From HyVt-337 sp964428895 (GTDB taxonomy: Bacteria > Planctomycetota > Phycisphaerae > SM23-33), in contig CAYRZU010000002.1 in the NCBI GenBank assembly GCA_964428895.1, forward strand, positions 1 to 64,000: a stretch of 64,000 nucleotides of DNA, in the 5' to 3' direction. The notes beneath the pieces are model-generated. The model had not been told where the DNA came from. It did not search any database and saw nothing but the letters and a program-made list of their open reading frames with translations. Below, piece by piece: positions 61,763 to 64,000 of this stretch. The stretch's first letter is position 1. The number at the start of each line of letters is the position of its first letter. The translations under genes and the position numbers were made by a program.

Positions 61763-63369
61763 ACGTTCCCCTGTCCGATGGTGTCTGTCGGCCCGGCCAA
61801 TCCAGGGCCGCCGGCGGCGACGTAGCCGTGGCTGGGGCCGGAGGCGTCGGGGCTAACCCAGAAAGCGTAGAGCTTGCCGCGGGTCAGGTAAAAGCGGAAT
61901 CGCACGGTTTGTCCGGCGAGTGTCGCCAAGTCAGCTCCATTCCAGGTTACCGGTGTGCAGGTTGTGTCGGCGGAGACGGCGTTGCAGTTGGCCGGTGTGA
62001 ACGGTTCGATCGGCGCGCCGTCTTCAGCCAGCACGTCCACTCTCAACTCGCCGGTGGGGCAGTCGACGTTGACGTGGAGTATCGCGCCGGTGAAGGTCAC
62101 CGGGCGGGTGGTTAGTATTCCGCCTTGAGCGTCGGCGTCCATGGACGCGAAGCCGTCCCGGCGCAGGATCGCCAGCCCCGTGCTGGCGCGGCCGTGCAGG
62201 CCGGTAGCGTCCTTGGCCCGGGCGGACACGTAGACGTAGAGCTTCTCGCCGACGATCAGACACCCTCCGCCGGCCGACTGAATGTTGCCGTAGTTGAACA
62301 GGCCCTCGTCCCAACTGGCCGCAATAAATCGCTGGCGGCTGGGCCGGTCCCAATGGAAGCCGTCACGGCTGAAGGCGACCAGAACGTCGCAGCGTTTTTG
62401 AAGGCCTCGCTCGGCCACGGCGTGGTTTTCCGGGCCGGTCCAGATGGTGAACAGGCCGAGCATGAGGCTTTCGTAGGCGGCGGCGTCGAGGTTGTACAGC
62501 TCGGGCTTGATCTGGCCGAACTCGCCGACGGGGTTGGGCGGATCGAGATCGTCGGCGTTGGCCCAGTAGACCGAGTCACCCACGACCGTCATCCGTTCGT
62601 TAGGAGGAATCTTCTCGACCAGCCGTTTGGGGTCGGCGTCTTCCAGGTAGGCCCGCGCGCGGCCGATGACCGGGCCGTGAATGCGCTGGCTGAGGCACCA
62701 GACCTTTCGGAACGGGTTGTAGAAGGTGGTCGTGCGGTCGCCCCACATCGGCGTGGCGGCGATCGGCTCGGACCAACGGACGCCGTCAGCGCTGGCCCGA
62801 TACGTGTAGTGCCATCCTTCGCGTTTCTCCGTGGCGAAGTACTTGAAGCGCTCGGACGGGTCGGCGGCGGGGTCGAGCCAGACCGTGGTCGAGTCGGTGT
62901 GGCCGACGTCCAGGACCACGTTGGACCCGTCCAGGGCTTTGCTTCGTAGCTCGATGCCGTCGAGCGCGGGCTTGCGCCAGGTCACGCCGTCGGCGCTGGT
63001 CGCGTAGGATAGCCAGCGGTTGATCCAACCTTCGTTCCCGGCGGAATACCACATCTTGAAGAGCTTGTCGGCCGGGTCGTACCACACGCCTCCGCTGTAG
63101 GGACAGGCCGCGTTGCTGTCACCGGCGGGCTCCCAGGGCTGATCGGGCGCGAGGACCGGATTGACGGCGTGGTATTCAGCGGCGTGGAACGTCCGGGTCA
63201 GCGTGGTGCGCTCGATCAGGAAATCGTCGACAAAGAGCTGACGGCCGAGGTCGATGGGGACGACCGCCGGGCGATCCTGCAGGTATGGAACCGGCATGGG
63301 CTCGCGGGTAAGGCCGTCGCGTTTCGGCGGCCATGGGACGGGCAGCTCGATGCCGTTGTAGAGGGTCAT
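61759..63369 (-). CDS. GH32/GH43-like propeller enzyme (536 aa)
   Basis: A five-bladed-propeller protein with an extra C-terminal beta domain. Segments such as PYSGGVWYDPADKLFKMWYSAG, ATSADGVTWRKPALDG, WHYTYRASADGVRWSEPI and LVAFSRDGFHWDRP are the blade motifs common to planctomycete 'glycosyl hydrolase family 32 N-terminal domain' relatives; the tail (HVNVDCPTGELRVDVLAEDG) resembles a jelly roll. Start at 63369 is preferred; the open frame extends to 63435. Neighbours indicate a role in sugar breakdown. Coupled to the next gene. Confidence 0.68.
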   Translation of the reverse strand: MTLYNGIELPVPWPPKRDGLTREPMPVPYLQDRPAVVPIDLGRQLFVDDFLIERTTLTRTFHAAEYHAVNPVLAPDQPWEPAGDSNAACPYSGGVWYDPADKLFKMWYSAGNEGWINRWLSYATSADGVTWRKPALDGIELRSKALDGSNVVLDVGHTDSTTVWLDPAADPSERFKYFATEKREGWHYTYRASADGVRWSEPIAATPMWGDRTTTFYNPFRKVWCLSQRIHGPVIGRARAYLEDADPKRLVEKIPPNERMTVVGDSVYWANADDLDPPNPVGEFGQIKPELYNLDAAAYESLMLGLFTIWTGPENHAVAERGLQKRCDVLVAFSRDGFHWDRPSRQRFIAASWDEGLFNYGNIQSAGGGCLIVGEKLYVYVSARAKDATGLHGRASTGLAILRRDGFASMDADAQGGILTTRPVTFTGAILHVNVDCPTGELRVDVLAEDGAPIEPFTPANCNAVSADTTCTPVTWNGADLATLAGQTVRFRFYLTRGKLYAFWVSPDASGPSHGYVAAGGPGLAGPTDTIGQGNV

Positions 63370-63388
63370 GATCGGTTCGGGCGGCGCA

Positions 63389-64000
63389 TTACCAGGCCGT
63401 GATGCCGTCGCCCCATTCGAGGGGGGCGCTGCCATCGGGCATGGCGGGGTAGTCGGGCGCGCCGATGTCCGGGACCAGGTCGGCGATGTTGACGGGAACG
63501 CCTTCCAGAATGCTCTTACCCGCGGCCACGCCGGTCAGGATGGAATATGCGCCCGACCGCTGATCGGCGGCACGCTTCCACTTGTCCGGCTCGACGGTGT
63601 CGGGGGCGAAGATCTCCTGCAGCATCACGGGGTCGGCCCCGTTGTGGCCGCCCGTGCCGGTCCAAAACTCGACGGAGTAAGGCGCCTTGAAGTGCGGGAA
63701 GACGGTGGTGTACGAGCCATCCTCGATGAACTCGTGGGGGACCGAGCCGTCTCCGCTGATGTAGGAGCTTTCCTTGACCTTGTGCTGCAGTCGGCCGCGC
63801 GTGCCGTTAAAGGAAATCGAGTAGCCCTCCCACGGCAGGTAGGCTGCCAGGGAGTAGTTCATCTGCGGCCCGCCGGCGTACTGGACGTTGACGTTCATGG
63901 TGTCCCAGATGTCGACGCCGGGGGTCATCGTGTCGCCGGCTTCGGGGGCGAAGATGCACTTGTCCCGCCAGTAGCCGTCGAAGCTCTCGCAGTCCTGGTA
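63389..64000 (-). CDS. Gfo/Idh/MocA-family oxidoreductase, C-terminal part (5' end outside window)
   Basis: The frame is open to the window edge, so only about 203 residues are seen. ESFDGYWRDKCIFAPEAGDTM, IWDTMNVNVQYAGGPQMNYS and GYSISFNGTRGRLQHKV are the C-terminal alpha/beta domain of Gfo/Idh/MocA sugar dehydrogenases; the Rossmann part is missing. It belongs to the minus-strand set with the two propeller enzymes, 19 bases before the next gene. Confidence 0.78.
   Translation of the reverse strand, partial: YQDCESFDGYWRDKCIFAPEAGDTMTPGVDIWDTMNVNVQYAGGPQMNYSLAAYLPWEGYSISFNGTRGRLQHKVKESSYISGDGSVPHEFIEDGSYTTVFPHFKAPYSVEFWTGTGGHNGADPVMLQEIFAPDTVEPDKWKRAADQRSGAYSILTGVAAGKSILEGVPVNIADLVPDIGAPDYPAMPDGSAPLEWGDGITAW

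Noticed and set aside
1..64000. tRNA, rRNA, integrase or attachment sites
   Set aside because: None recognised on either strand by eye; the accessory island therefore has no visible integrase.

Overview
This 64 kb window is high-GC chromosomal DNA, most likely from a planctomycete (Phycisphaerae-like) or a close PVC relative. That assignment is an inference from gene content: many formylglycine sulfatases, seven secreted proteins ending in VPEP...RRR (PEP-CTERM) signals, dockerin-like EF-hand tails, URO-D-like methyltransferase-family proteins, Gfo/Idh/MocA and PHP-domain enzymes. No rRNA, tRNA, CRISPR array, integrase or recognisable transposase was seen.

Layout. 1-7.3 kb: the tail of a sulfatase and two large T5SS/PEP-CTERM-repeat surface proteins, the first interrupted by an in-frame TAG. 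7.4-11.8 kb (minus): GH29 fucosidase, neutral-ceramidase-like hydrolase, sulfatase. 11.9-16.3 kb: an accessory island with lower apparent GC. It holds an ATPase plus small nuclease-like partner, a URO-D-like gene and a HEPN protein, and is dotted with four related short repeats. 16.3-28.4 kb: lipoprotein, membrane protein, GH2 beta-mannosidase, GH5-like enzyme, an orphan glycyl radical enzyme, a HExxH lipoprotein and a GH95-like enzyme. 28.4-44.2 kb: five more PEP-CTERM proteins interleaved with a sulfatase/aldo-keto reductase/sulfatase operon, a divergent pair of PHP-domain paralogues and an OYE-family oxidoreductase. 44.2-45.8 kb: gene debris (FAD-oxidoreductase and PHP fragments, a frameshifted ceramidase). 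45.9-54.1 kb: heparinase II/III-like protein, GH20-like enzyme, then a four-gene minus-strand redox operon. 54.6-64 kb: LuxR-type regulator, sulfatase, URO-D-like protein, frameshifted PL22-like gene, GH32, two GH43/GH130/GH32-like propeller enzymes and a partial Gfo/Idh/MocA oxidoreductase.

How it works together. Most of the window reads as glycan utilisation: desulfation (five sulfatases), fucose and mannose release, lyases and exo-acting hydrolases, then oxidoreductases that could process released sugars. Nearly all glycosidases and sulfatases lack a signal peptide, whereas the PEP-CTERM proteins carry one, suggesting surface display or capture outside and breakdown inside the cell.

The most interesting candidate for an undescribed system is the ATPase/nuclease-like pair at 12.0-13.7 kb. 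It lies near a HEPN protein, and both modules are bracketed by copies of the same degenerate short repeat. Gene decay (one nonsense codon, two frameshifts, two juxtaposed gene fragments) is the second theme.
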